A stretch of DNA of 63,514 nt from Caldisericia bacterium. GTDB taxonomy: Bacteria; Caldisericota; Caldisericia; B22-G15. Where the stretch lies: assembly GCA_030018355.1 (NCBI GenBank), contig JASEFN010000006.1, forward strand, positions 1 through 63,514. The letters run 5' to 3'. The translations under genes were made by a program, and so were the position numbers. A model generated the notes under the pieces. That model saw nothing but the letters and a program-made list of their open reading frames with translations. It searched no databases and was not told the DNA's origin. Shown here piece after piece: positions 8,315 through 16,024 of this stretch (the stretch's first letter is position 1; the number at the start of each line of letters is the position of its first letter).

Positions 8315-9028
8315 ATGTATGAAAACATAAAGATTAAAAAAGTAATTGAAAGGAATTTAAAAGAGTGGGAAGGAAAAGGAGCAACAATTCTTTTTCTTAG
8401 TGGGTGTAATTTTAGATGTCCATATTGTAATCAAAAAGATTTAATATTAAATCAATCTTCTCTGCCAGATATACCTTATGAAGATATAAGAAGTTTTTTG
8501 GTCTCTAATAAAAAATGGATTGAAGTTGTAGTTATAAGTGGTGGAGAACCATTTTTAAATAATTCTCTTTTGCCACTACTTCAAGATTTAAAAAAACTTG
8601 GTTTTTTAACAAAAGTTTTATCAAATGGAACAAATGAACTATTAATAAGAAAAATTCTCCCAACTAAATTAATTGATTTAATTTCAATAGATATTAAAGC
8701 ACCACTTAATGAAATGAAATATAAAGAGGTTACAAAAGTAAATATCGATTTAAGGAATATAAAAAATTTACTTCTATTTTTAAAGAATAGTTCTTTTAAT
8801 TATGAAATTTCAGTTACCCCCCATCCAAAGACAATGAGTGAGGAAGATTTTGAAGAGATTATTGATAATATTGGAAATGTTAAAAGGTTTGCAATAAGAA
8901 AAATAGATAAAGGAGATTTCTTAGATGAAAACTTTAAAAAATATGAAATTTATTCAGATGAAGTCATCAATATGTTATATTTAAAGGCAAAAAGGTATCT
9001 TAAAGACTCAACTGTCAGAATTATCTAA
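8315..9028 (+). CDS. Radical SAM activase, NrdG-like (anaerobic ribonucleotide reductase activating protein family)
   Basis: The CxxxCxxC cluster motif is Cys31, Cys35 and Cys38, preceded by FLSGCNF and followed by a VVISGGEPFLN segment near residue 72, typical of glycyl-radical-enzyme activases of the NrdG2/PFL-activase branch. The 237-residue length fits. No glycyl radical enzyme is adjacent, so its partner is unknown. It starts after AAGGAG at a normal distance and ends at the base of a hairpin. Confidence 0.8.
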   Translation: MYENIKIKKVIERNLKEWEGKGATILFLSGCNFRCPYCNQKDLILNQSSLPDIPYEDIRSFLVSNKKWIEVVVISGGEPFLNNSLLPLLQDLKKLGFLTKVLSNGTNELLIRKILPTKLIDLISIDIKAPLNEMKYKEVTKVNIDLRNIKNLLLFLKNSSFNYEISVTPHPKTMSEEDFEEIIDNIGNVKRFAIRKIDKGDFLDENFKKYEIYSDEVINMLYLKAKRYLKDSTVRII

Positions 9029-9065
9029 AATGTTACAAATGTGTCTGACACCATTGTAACATTTT
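9027..9065 (+). terminator. Hairpin with T-rich end between the radical SAM gene and rsmG
   Basis: A 12-bp perfect stem (AAAATGTTACAA pairing with TTGTAACATTTT) carries an inner GTG/CAC pairing around GTGTCTGACAC. The 3' arm ends in a short T run, so it may terminate transcription. It ends one base before the rsmG start codon, so it could instead, or also, control rsmG translation. Confidence 0.55.
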
Positions 9066-9066
9066 T

Positions 9067-9645
9067 ATGAAGACTATATTAAATAGAGAGGTTGAATTAA
9101 AGTTAAATAATTATTTAGAGATATTATTAAAAGCACCTAAGAAAATTCCTTTGATGTGTGAATTAGACAAAGATAAAATTTATAAAAAATACATAGAAGA
9201 AGCATATTATTATGTAGATTTTATTGAAAAAGGAGATAATGTTTTAGATTTAGGTAGTGGTGCAGGCTTTCCTGGAATTCCCTTATCAATAATTTTTCCT
9301 AATTCTAATTTTTATTTAGTTGATAGAAAATTTAATGTTTGTATCTTTCTTCGACAAATTAAAAAAGAATTAAATTTAAATAATGTTTTTATTATGAATT
9401 TAATGGCAGAGGAGTTAAAAAAGATAAATTTAAGATATAATAAAATAGTTGCAAGAGCATTTAATAGAGTAAATTTTATTTTAAATCTTGCAAATGATCT
9501 ATTAATAAAAGATGGTCTTGTTATTCTTGGGAAAGGAAAAGACGTGGCTAAAGAAATAAATTCTTTAAATAACAAAAACTTTGTGTTGTTTGAAAAAAAA
9601 GCAACAAATTTTGGCTTTTTACTTATCTTTAAAAAAATTAGTTAA
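9067..9645 (+). CDS. rsmG: 16S rRNA (guanine-527-N7) methyltransferase
   Basis: The SAM-binding core VLDLGSGAGFPGIPL (about residues 59-73) and the later VARAF segment are typical RsmG motifs. It methylates G527 of 16S rRNA. At 192 residues it is a little short for the family. No ribosome binding site is visible: the start codon directly abuts a hairpin, so initiation may be unusual or the gene may be weakly translated. Confidence 0.88.
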   Translation: MKTILNREVELKLNNYLEILLKAPKKIPLMCELDKDKIYKKYIEEAYYYVDFIEKGDNVLDLGSGAGFPGIPLSIIFPNSNFYLVDRKFNVCIFLRQIKKELNLNNVFIMNLMAEELKKINLRYNKIVARAFNRVNFILNLANDLLIKDGLVILGKGKDVAKEINSLNNKNFVLFEKKATNFGFLLIFKKIS

Positions 9646-9658
9646 TTTCCTTTTATCT

Positions 9659-10219
9659 TTATAATAAATCTCTTAATTTTTCAAGCCCCCTGTGGATTAA
9701 AGATTTTACTGTGCCCTCTTTTTTTCCTAATATTTCACATATTTCTTTAATCTCTTTCTTTTCAAAGAATCGTAACATAATCACCTCTTGGTATTTAATT
9801 GGAAGTTTATTAATTTTATCTTGAATTTCTAAAAAATCTACATATTTTTTTAATTTTTCTTGAGCCTCTAAAAATTCTTTCTCTGGGTTGTGTAAAACGA
9901 TTGGTTCAAACCCTTTTTCATCTTTTAATTTTTCTAATGATATATAATGTTTATTTTTTCTATAATAATTTACAATCTCATTATTTGCAATTCTATACAG
10001 CCAAGCACTAAACGATATATTTTGCCATTTAAATTTATTTAATTTTTTTAATGCATTAAAAAAAGTCTCTGAAGTTATATCTTGAGCAATTTCAATATTA
10101 GCAACTCTTTTTAAAATATAATTAAAAATTTTTGAATAATACTCTTCATATAATTTTGTGAATATCTCTGGATTCTTTTGAGCTTGTTTAATTAATTTTT
10201 TTTCTTCTTTTAAATCCAT
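9659..10219 (-). CDS. RNA polymerase sigma factor, ECF family
   Basis: A 186-residue sigma-70 protein with regions 2 and 4 only. Region 2 includes the AQDITSETFFNAL and FSAWLYRIANNEIVNYYRK segments (about residues 43-85); region 4 includes PIKYQEVIMLRFFEKKEIKE and EGTVKSLIHRGLEKLR. AAGGAG precedes the ATG. The next gene upstream on the same strand encodes a one-pass membrane protein that looks like its anti-sigma factor; the usual order is the reverse. A 42-bp palindrome lies between them. Confidence 0.92.
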   Translation of the reverse strand: MDLKEEKKLIKQAQKNPEIFTKLYEEYYSKIFNYILKRVANIEIAQDITSETFFNALKKLNKFKWQNISFSAWLYRIANNEIVNYYRKNKHYISLEKLKDEKGFEPIVLHNPEKEFLEAQEKLKKYVDFLEIQDKINKLPIKYQEVIMLRFFEKKEIKEICEILGKKEGTVKSLIHRGLEKLRDLL

Positions 10220-10281
10220 ATAATTTTTCTCCTTTTATATTGTAATTTTAATATCACTTTTAATAGAAAATAAGGGTATTA

Positions 10282-10323
10282 TTTTAAGATAACCAACCCA
10301 AATTTGGGTTGGTTATCTTAAAA
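10282..10323. repeat. 42-bp perfect palindrome between anti-sigma-like and sigma genes
   Basis: Two 21-base arms meet with no spacer (centre between 10302 and 10303), containing AAGATAACCAACCC and its complement. It sits 23 bp after the stop of the membrane-protein gene and about 60 bp before the sigma ATG. No clear T run follows on either side, so it is not a textbook terminator. It could be a terminator, an attenuator or a protein-binding site. Confidence 0.7.
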
Positions 10324-10346
10324 AACAATAAACAATAAATAAATTT

Positions 10347-11219
10347 TTAAGGTATAGGTTTTAAATCAATTTCTTGATTTGTAAGTATAATAGGTCCTGG
10401 TTCTGATACTTGTTTTTTAGTGAGATTAACTATAACTTTAATTTCACATGACTCATTATCTGTAGATTCATGATTTATAAATGTAAAAATTACAATTGCA
10501 AATTTATCAGCCCCTTCTTTGGGTTTAGCTATAATAACTCCATTTTCTTCATCTAAATAAAGTTCAGATGGAGGAAGGTATTTCACCTCAGTTATATATT
10601 TAGGAAACTTAATAATAAAGTTTTGTACAATTGGATAATTTTTTGCAATTTCAATTGCTTGTTTTTCTTCATCATTAGTTAAAGTTGAGGAGAAAATATT
10701 TGAGTTGATAGTTTCAACACGTTTTCCTTTCAAATCTATTATTACTAACATATTCATAATGAAACTATTATATTGATTATTACCATTTATATCTACTTGA
10801 TACAAAATAATTGAATGTGTTGATAATTTAGAATAAGTTGGAGGTTCAGGAATATTTCCTTCTTTAATTGTTAATAATACATATGCTTTCTCATCTTTTA
10901 CTTTTATATCTTTAATTTCTAAATTATATTCTTTTATAGTTTCTTGTAATTGAATATTATTTTTTATAATTTCTAATGCTTTTGCTATTTGATATTTAGG
11001 TTCAAAATAGGCAAATATCATTATAGCGACAATGATAAATACTCCTATTCCACTAATAATTAATCTTTTTAACCATAATTGAGTTCTTTTGATAGTTGAT
11101 TTCTTAAGTTTTTCTCCAAAAATTAATAATGACAATTTAAGCCTTTGCTTGTGGGTTTGTAGTTCAATTTCTGGAACCACCATATTTTCTAATTTTTCAA
11201 TTAAATCCTTTTTTTCCAT
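10347..11219 (-). CDS. Single-pass membrane protein, probable anti-sigma factor
   Basis: About 290 residues: a charged cytosolic N-terminus (1-50) with a PEIELQTHKQRLK segment resembling short anti-sigma N-termini, one membrane helix at about 53-72, and a C-terminal extracytoplasmic domain of about 215 residues with no domain I recognise. ATG 11219 is chosen because AAAGGAGG precedes it; the open frame runs 34 codons further. The role is inferred from the topology and the ECF sigma gene next door. A candidate ECF-type promoter lies upstream. Confidence 0.65.
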   Translation of the reverse strand: MEKKDLIEKLENMVVPEIELQTHKQRLKLSLLIFGEKLKKSTIKRTQLWLKRLIISGIGVFIIVAIMIFAYFEPKYQIAKALEIIKNNIQLQETIKEYNLEIKDIKVKDEKAYVLLTIKEGNIPEPPTYSKLSTHSIILYQVDINGNNQYNSFIMNMLVIIDLKGKRVETINSNIFSSTLTNDEEKQAIEIAKNYPIVQNFIIKFPKYITEVKYLPPSELYLDEENGVIIAKPKEGADKFAIVIFTFINHESTDNESCEIKVIVNLTKKQVSEPGPIILTNQEIDLKPIP

Positions 11220-11294
11220 GTTATTAATACCTCCTTTCTTTTTAACCTTAATATTAGTTTTGATCATTTCTATAGTTATGGAGTTTGTAATTAT

Positions 11295-11320
11295 AACGCA
11301 TTTAATTAAAAAAGGTTGCA
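11295..11320 (-). promoter_or_regulatory. Candidate ECF-type promoter of the anti-sigma-like gene
   Basis: On the minus strand TGCAAC (11315-11320) is followed after 16 bp by CGTT (11295-11298), close to the TGAAAC-N16-CGTA pattern of sigma-W-type factors. The CGTT runs into a TATAAT (11290-11295), so a housekeeping promoter is equally possible. It is 76 bp upstream of the start codon. Confidence 0.35.
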
Positions 11321-11562
11321 TTTTTAATAATTTTTACATATATTAAAATTTATTCCATAATATTTTTTTAACCCATTTATATGTCCTTGGTTAGAAAATT
11401 GTGTCCATTCTTTAAAAAATCTTTAGAGTATATTTCTTATTTTAAAAATACAAGATAATTATCTTATTATCATATAATGTCTCTATTTTCATCAAATATC
11501 TTTTCCCAAAAATTTAAAATTTATTCTATAGGAGGAAATTTCTAACCTTAAAGAGATAAACA
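11321..11562. other. AT-rich gene-free stretch with a small palindrome
   Basis: This is most of the 385-bp gap between the anti-sigma-like start (11219) and tRNA-Pro (11605). No credible open frame is present. It holds a perfect 14-bp palindrome AAGATAATTATCTT (11452-11465), two TGTCC direct repeats 20 bp apart (11382, 11402), and an orphan AGGAGG at about 11530 with no start codon after it, possibly a decayed gene. Nothing else is visible. Confidence 0.5.
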
Positions 11563-11590
11563 TTGACTAATTTATAAGATCTTATAAAAT
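11563..11590 (+). promoter_or_regulatory. Promoter of the tRNA-Pro genes with palindromic spacer
   Basis: TTGACT (11563-11568) and TAAAAT (11585-11590) are 16 bp apart and end 14 bp before the mature tRNA. An 18-bp perfect palindrome TTTATAAGATCTTATAAA (11571-11588) fills the spacer and overlaps the -10 box, where a repressor could bind. Confidence 0.6.
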
Positions 11591-11604
11591 TAATTTATTG
11601 AGGT

Positions 11605-11682
11605 CGGGGCGTGGCGCAGGTTGGCTAGCGCACCAGCATGGGGTGCTGGGGGTCACTGGTTCAAGTCCAGTCGCCCCGACCA
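11605..11682 (+). tRNA. tRNA-Pro (GGG)
   Basis: Acceptor CGGGGCG pairs with CGCCCCG, followed by discriminator A and encoded CCA. The anticodon stem CCAGC/GCTGG holds anticodon GGG at 11640-11642 with G37. The T arm reads TTCAAGT. The next tRNA-Pro gene follows after 21 bp. Confidence 0.95.
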
Positions 11683-11703
11683 TTATAATTTTCAAAACCT
11701 TTT

Positions 11704-11780
11704 CGGGATATGGCCCAGTTTGGAAGGGCGCTTGGTTCGGGACCAAGAGGTCGTGGGTTCAAATCCCACTATCCCGACCA
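11704..11780 (+). tRNA. tRNA-Pro (CGG)
   Basis: Acceptor CGGGATA pairs with TATCCCG, followed by discriminator A and encoded CCA. The anticodon stem CTTGG/CCAAG holds anticodon CGG at 11738-11740. The T loop is TTCAAAT. Only 12 bp separate it from the decarboxylase start codon, so the mRNA 5' end may be made by tRNA processing. Confidence 0.95.
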
Positions 11781-11792
11781 GAAAGGAAAGAA

Positions 11793-13229
11793 ATGGATAA
11801 AAGGATACCATTACTTTTTGCATTAAAAAATTATATTGACAAAAAAAGACCTGCTTTTCATATGCCTGGTCACCACAGAGGGAAAGGAATACATAAATAT
11901 TTAAAAGAATTGTGGGGAGAAAATATATTTTTATTTGATATCACAGAAGTTGAAGGTTTAGATTACCTTCATAAACCAGAAGGAGTTATTCGAGAAGCAC
12001 AAGAACTTGCTGCAAAGGCATTTGGTGCTAAAAAAACATTCTTTTTAATAAATGGAAGTACAGTTGGTAATCTTGTTATGCTTGTTTCAACACTTAACCC
12101 TAAAGATAAAGTTATTTTACAAAGAAATTCTCATAGATCAATAATTGGAGGTCTTGCAGTTTTTGATTTAATTCCTATTTACATTCAATCTGAAATTCAT
12201 GAAAAAACAGGTATTCCATGGGGAATAAAACCAGAAAAATATGAAGAAGTTGTTAAAAATAATAGTGCGAAAGTCTCTTTCATTACTTCACCAAACTATT
12301 ATGGAATGTGTGAAAATATTGAAGAAATACTTAAAATTGGAAGAAAGTATAACCAAATTATGCTTTTAGACGAAGCCCATGGTGTTCATTTTCCATTTAA
12401 TCAAAAACTCCCAAAAAGTGGAATAAGTTTAGGATATGATATAATAGTTCAATCAGCCCATAAAACTTTGCCTTCATTGACTCAAACATCTTTTTTACAT
12501 ATCAATAGCGATAATATTGATATGGATAGAGTTTTTGATGCATTAACCTTTCTTGAATCTTCCTCTCCAAGTTATCTTTTTATGGTATCTCTTGATGTGG
12601 TAAGATTCCAAATGGAAACTGAAGGTGAAAAAATTTGGAATGAAATTTTAGAATTAGCAGAATATGCAAGAGATGAAATAAATAAAATTGATGGATTATA
12701 TTGCTTTGGAAAAGAAATTTTAAATGATGGAATATATGATCTTGATTTAACAAAAATTACAGTAAATACAAAAAACATAGGTCTTACTGGATTTGAAGTT
12801 GAAGAGATTTTAAACAAAGAATATAACATTGAAATTGAACTTTCAGATTCATACAACATTCTTTTATTTTTAACTCCTGGAATTACAAAAGAAGAAGTTG
12901 ATATCCTTATTAATGCACTTAAGGATATATCAATTAAGAAAAGAAAAAATCCAATAGTTAATGATTTTGTTACTCCTGAACTTCCCCCAATTGCTGCTAC
13001 TCCAAAAGAAGCATACTTAAGAGAGAAAGAGATTATAGAATTAAAAAATGCAAAAGGTAGAATTTCAGGAAAAATTGTTTCTGCTTATCCTCCAGGTCTT
13101 CCAATTCTAGTACCAGGAGAAATTATTACTGAAAACATATTAAATTATCTTTTTGATTTAAAGAGTAAAGGAGCAAATCTCCAAGGCTTTATGGATAAAG
13201 AATATAACTTTATAAAAGTATTAAAATAG
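11793..13229 (+). CDS. Orn/Lys/Arg decarboxylase family protein (PLP-dependent)
   Basis: A fold-type I PLP enzyme of about 478 residues, the short SpeA/YaaO-like class that decarboxylates arginine or lysine for polyamine synthesis. It has FHMPGHHRGKG near residue 22, the cofactor Asp in LLDEAHGVHF, and the PLP lysine in VQSAHKTL near residue 228. The C-terminal Orn_DC_C region with YPPGLPILVPGE is intact. The open frame extends upstream through both tRNA genes, which is an artefact; ATG 11793 follows AAAGGAAAG. The substrate cannot be read from the sequence. Confidence 0.88.
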   Translation: MDKRIPLLFALKNYIDKKRPAFHMPGHHRGKGIHKYLKELWGENIFLFDITEVEGLDYLHKPEGVIREAQELAAKAFGAKKTFFLINGSTVGNLVMLVSTLNPKDKVILQRNSHRSIIGGLAVFDLIPIYIQSEIHEKTGIPWGIKPEKYEEVVKNNSAKVSFITSPNYYGMCENIEEILKIGRKYNQIMLLDEAHGVHFPFNQKLPKSGISLGYDIIVQSAHKTLPSLTQTSFLHINSDNIDMDRVFDALTFLESSSPSYLFMVSLDVVRFQMETEGEKIWNEILELAEYARDEINKIDGLYCFGKEILNDGIYDLDLTKITVNTKNIGLTGFEVEEILNKEYNIEIELSDSYNILLFLTPGITKEEVDILINALKDISIKKRKNPIVNDFVTPELPPIAATPKEAYLREKEIIELKNAKGRISGKIVSAYPPGLPILVPGEIITENILNYLFDLKSKGANLQGFMDKEYNFIKVLK

Positions 13230-13237
13230 TATATAAT
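13209..13237 (+). promoter_or_regulatory. Predicted promoter of the V-ATPase operon
   Basis: TATAAT at 13232-13237 lies directly after the decarboxylase stop; TTTATA at 13209-13214 (4 of 6) is 17 bp upstream. AGGAGG for the first ATPase gene follows. The weak -35 keeps confidence low. Confidence 0.45.
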
Positions 13238-13266
13238 AAAAAATGTTGGCCTTTATAGGAGGAAGT

Positions 13267-13578
13267 ATGGACCTTGAATTTATTCAAAGAATCTATAATA
13301 AAGAAAGGGAAATAGAAGAAAGAATTGAAAAATTCAAACAAGAACTTGAAGAAAAGAAAAAAAAATTCATAAAAGAAAATGAAAAAAAATTAAAAGAGTT
13401 AGAAGAAGATTATAAAAAAAGACTTCAAGATGAAATTTTATTAATAGAGAAAGAGTATGAAGAAAAATTAAATAAAAATATTGAACAAATAAAAAAAGAA
13501 CTTCAAAATAAAAAGGCAAATGTAGAGAAAAACTTTGAAGAAGCGTTTAATTTTATTTTAAGGAGGATTCTTGAATAG
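13267..13578 (+). CDS. V-type ATPase coiled-coil stalk subunit (G/H type)
   Basis: A 103-residue protein that is almost entirely charged coiled coil, rich in Glu and Lys with heptad spacing, as expected for the peripheral-stalk partner of subunit E. ATG 13267 follows TAGGAGG; ATG 13243 in the same frame has no ribosome binding site. It is the first gene of the operon and its stop touches the start of subunit I. Identity comes from position and composition, since these subunits conserve little sequence. Confidence 0.75.
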   Translation: MDLEFIQRIYNKEREIEERIEKFKQELEEKKKKFIKENEKKLKELEEDYKKRLQDEILLIEKEYEEKLNKNIEQIKKELQNKKANVEKNFEEAFNFILRRILE

Positions 13579-15528
13579 ATGGCAATAGATAGAATGTTAG
13601 AAATTCATATCTTTATGCCAAAAAAAGAATTCTCCTCTTATTGTCAATTTTTAAAATTAGAGGAAAAAGTTGAAATTGATGAGATAAAAAATGTGAATGG
13701 CCTTTCTTATTTTAAAGATAGAAACCCAGAAAAGTATGATGAGACAATAAAAAAATTAGATTTTATAATTGATGAACTATCAAAGTTTAAAGAGAAAGGG
13801 AGTTTTATAAAAGATTTCATACCTGAAAGAATAGAATTAACATTCACTGAACTACAAAATTTAGTTAATAATTTAAATATTAATGAAATTTATGAAAAGA
13901 TTTATAGCATTGTTAAAAAGGAAGAAAAAATAAAAGATGAAATAAAAGATATAGAACACAAAATAAAAATACTTTATCCATATAAAAATCTTAATTTAAA
14001 CCTTGAAACTTTACTTTCTTTAAAAACAATAAATCTTAAACTTGGAACAATTAGAAGAATAAATTTTAAAAAACTCAAAGACGAAAAAGATAGTTGTGAA
14101 ATAAGGATTATTTCTGAAGATAAAAATAATCTTTATATTTTAATTGGATATAAAAAGAAAGATTATGAATTTGAGAAATTATTAGAAAAATTAGAGTTTA
14201 AAGAGATAGATATAAAAAATTTTAAAGGTAAACCTAATGAAATATTAGAAAATTTAAATGATAGATTAGATTCATTAAATAAAATATTACATGATTTAAT
14301 AAAAGAGAAGAAAAAAGAGAAAAATTTATTGAAAAAAATTGAAATAATAAAGGAGTATTACATAGATAAAAAATATGAGGAGGAAACAAAATCAAAAATA
14401 GTTGAATCAAAATTTTTAACATATATTTTTGGTTATATAAGAGAAAAAGACTTCAATGAATTAAAAAATAAAACAAAAGAGAAGTTCCCCAGAGTACTTA
14501 TTTTTGCACAAGAACCAAAAGAGATTGAAAAGGTTCCTGTATCTCTCTCAAATAACAAATTTTTTAAACCTTTCGAGATGCTTGTTGATATGTATGGATA
14601 TCCAAAATATGGTGATTTTGATCCTACTCCTTTTTTAGCTCCAATCTTTATATTATTCTTTTCACTTTGTTTTGGTGATGTAATTTATGGGGCAATTCTT
14701 GTTTTAGGTTCAATTTTTATAATAAAGAAATTTAATGTTCATGAAAAAGATAGAAATTTCTTTTACTTCTTTATTATTCTTGGATTCTTTTCTTCTATAG
14801 TTGGTGTATTAACTAATTCCTATGCTGGAGATTTAATTTCTATTCCAAAACTTGCAATAATTGATCTTCTTGAAGAGAAACCTGGTGAAACTCCAGGATT
14901 AATTAAAATGCTTATTTTTTCTCTTGCTGTTGGATTTATAACACAAATTTTTGGTTTACTTTTAAAGGCATTTGATAACATAAGAAAAGGGAAAATTTTA
15001 GATGCAATCTTTGATCAATTTTCTTGGATTATCTCACTTATTGGAATAATTTTATATATAGTTTTATCAAAAAATCCAATTCTCTCAAAAATTGGATTTT
15101 ATCTTTTTATTTTAGGAATTATAATTATAGTTTTAACTGGAGGAAGAACATCTAAAACTTTACCTGGAAAATTAATTGGAGGGGTTGTATCTCTTTATGG
15201 AATTGTAAGTTCATATGGATTTTCATCAGCATTAGGAGATGTTCTTTCATATTCAAGACTACTTGCTCTTGGATTTTCAACAACTGTTCTTGGAATACTT
15301 ATAAATACAATCGCAAGAATGTTTGCAAAGGGTATTTTGGCTTTACTTATAATACCTTTAATTCTTTTAATGGGACATGGGTTAAATATATTTATGGGAC
15401 TTTTAGGTTCTTTTGTTCATCCTACAAGATTAATATTTTTAGAGTTTTTTGGGAGATTTTATGAAAATGGTGGAAAGAAATTTTCACCATTTAAATTTAA
15501 AAGTGAAAAAGTGATAATTAAAAACTAA
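13579..15528 (+). CDS. atpI: V-type ATP synthase subunit I
   Basis: The 649-residue a-subunit homologue provides the ion half-channels and the stator link. The N-terminal half (to about residue 340) is cytosolic and coiled-coil rich; the C-terminal half has about seven membrane helices. The family segment GDVLSYSRLLALGFST (near residue 553) carries the conserved Arg needed for ion transfer. The N-terminal coil pairs with the E/G stalks. Its start is immediately after the previous stop. Confidence 0.93.
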   Translation: MAIDRMLEIHIFMPKKEFSSYCQFLKLEEKVEIDEIKNVNGLSYFKDRNPEKYDETIKKLDFIIDELSKFKEKGSFIKDFIPERIELTFTELQNLVNNLNINEIYEKIYSIVKKEEKIKDEIKDIEHKIKILYPYKNLNLNLETLLSLKTINLKLGTIRRINFKKLKDEKDSCEIRIISEDKNNLYILIGYKKKDYEFEKLLEKLEFKEIDIKNFKGKPNEILENLNDRLDSLNKILHDLIKEKKKEKNLLKKIEIIKEYYIDKKYEEETKSKIVESKFLTYIFGYIREKDFNELKNKTKEKFPRVLIFAQEPKEIEKVPVSLSNNKFFKPFEMLVDMYGYPKYGDFDPTPFLAPIFILFFSLCFGDVIYGAILVLGSIFIIKKFNVHEKDRNFFYFFIILGFFSSIVGVLTNSYAGDLISIPKLAIIDLLEEKPGETPGLIKMLIFSLAVGFITQIFGLLLKAFDNIRKGKILDAIFDQFSWIISLIGIILYIVLSKNPILSKIGFYLFILGIIIIVLTGGRTSKTLPGKLIGGVVSLYGIVSSYGFSSALGDVLSYSRLLALGFSTTVLGILINTIARMFAKGILALLIIPLILLMGHGLNIFMGLLGSFVHPTRLIFLEFFGRFYENGGKKFSPFKFKSEKVIIKN

Positions 15529-15541
15529 AAAAGGAGGCGCT

Positions 15542-16024
15542 ATGTCTGAGATTTATGGGTTAGTTTTTGCTATTTTAGGTATGGCATCAGCAATATCCCT
15601 TTCTGGTATCGGTTCAGCAATTGGAATTGGTATTTCAACAATGCAAACTGCTGGTGTTCTTTCGGAAAAACCACATTTATATGGTAAATTATTTGTTATA
15701 ACAGCCCTTCCTGGAACACAGGGTTTCTATGGCTTTATTCAATTATTCTGGATTGCTACAAGAATAGGTTTATTTGGAGGAATACCAAAAATTCCAATTA
15801 ATACAGGAATGCAACTATTTTTTGTTGGTTTTGGAATGGGTATGGTTGAACTTATTTCAGCAATATGGCAAGGAAAAGTTTCTGCAGCAGCTATAAATCT
15901 TGTTGCTGAAAAGGAAGAAGAGGCAGGTAGAGCAATAATTTTGCCAGGTCTAGTTGAAATTTACGCAGTTATCTCTTTGATTGCAGCAATTCTTGTAACT
16001 ACTTTTATAACACAAGGGCTATGA
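15542..16024 (+). CDS. atpK: V-type ATP synthase subunit K (ion-binding rotor ring)
   Basis: A 160-residue duplicated proteolipid with four membrane helices, the NtpK type. The first hairpin carries LPGTQ (residues 56-60), the second WQG with Gln110, and the fourth helix has Glu139. These match the E. hirae NtpK sodium ligands (Leu61, Thr64, Gln65, Gln110, Glu139) in identity and spacing, so sodium coupling is the likely reading. AAAGGAGGCGCT precedes the start. It overlaps subunit E by 4 bp. Confidence 0.94.
   Translation: MSEIYGLVFAILGMASAISLSGIGSAIGIGISTMQTAGVLSEKPHLYGKLFVITALPGTQGFYGFIQLFWIATRIGLFGGIPKIPINTGMQLFFVGFGMGMVELISAIWQGKVSAAAINLVAEKEEEAGRAIILPGLVEIYAVISLIAAILVTTFITQGL

Noticed and set aside
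11089-11346. Plus-strand frame over the anti-sigma-like start
   Set aside because: Hydrophobic content comes from the complement of a charged coding region, and the frame has no ribosome binding site.
11382-11406. Two TGTCC direct repeats 20 bp apart
   Set aside because: Too short to be meaningful in AT-rich DNA, with no terminal inverted repeats or transposase remains nearby.
11598-11792. N-terminal extension of the decarboxylase frame
   Set aside because: The frame runs through both tRNA-Pro genes. The family start and a ribosome binding site support ATG 11793.
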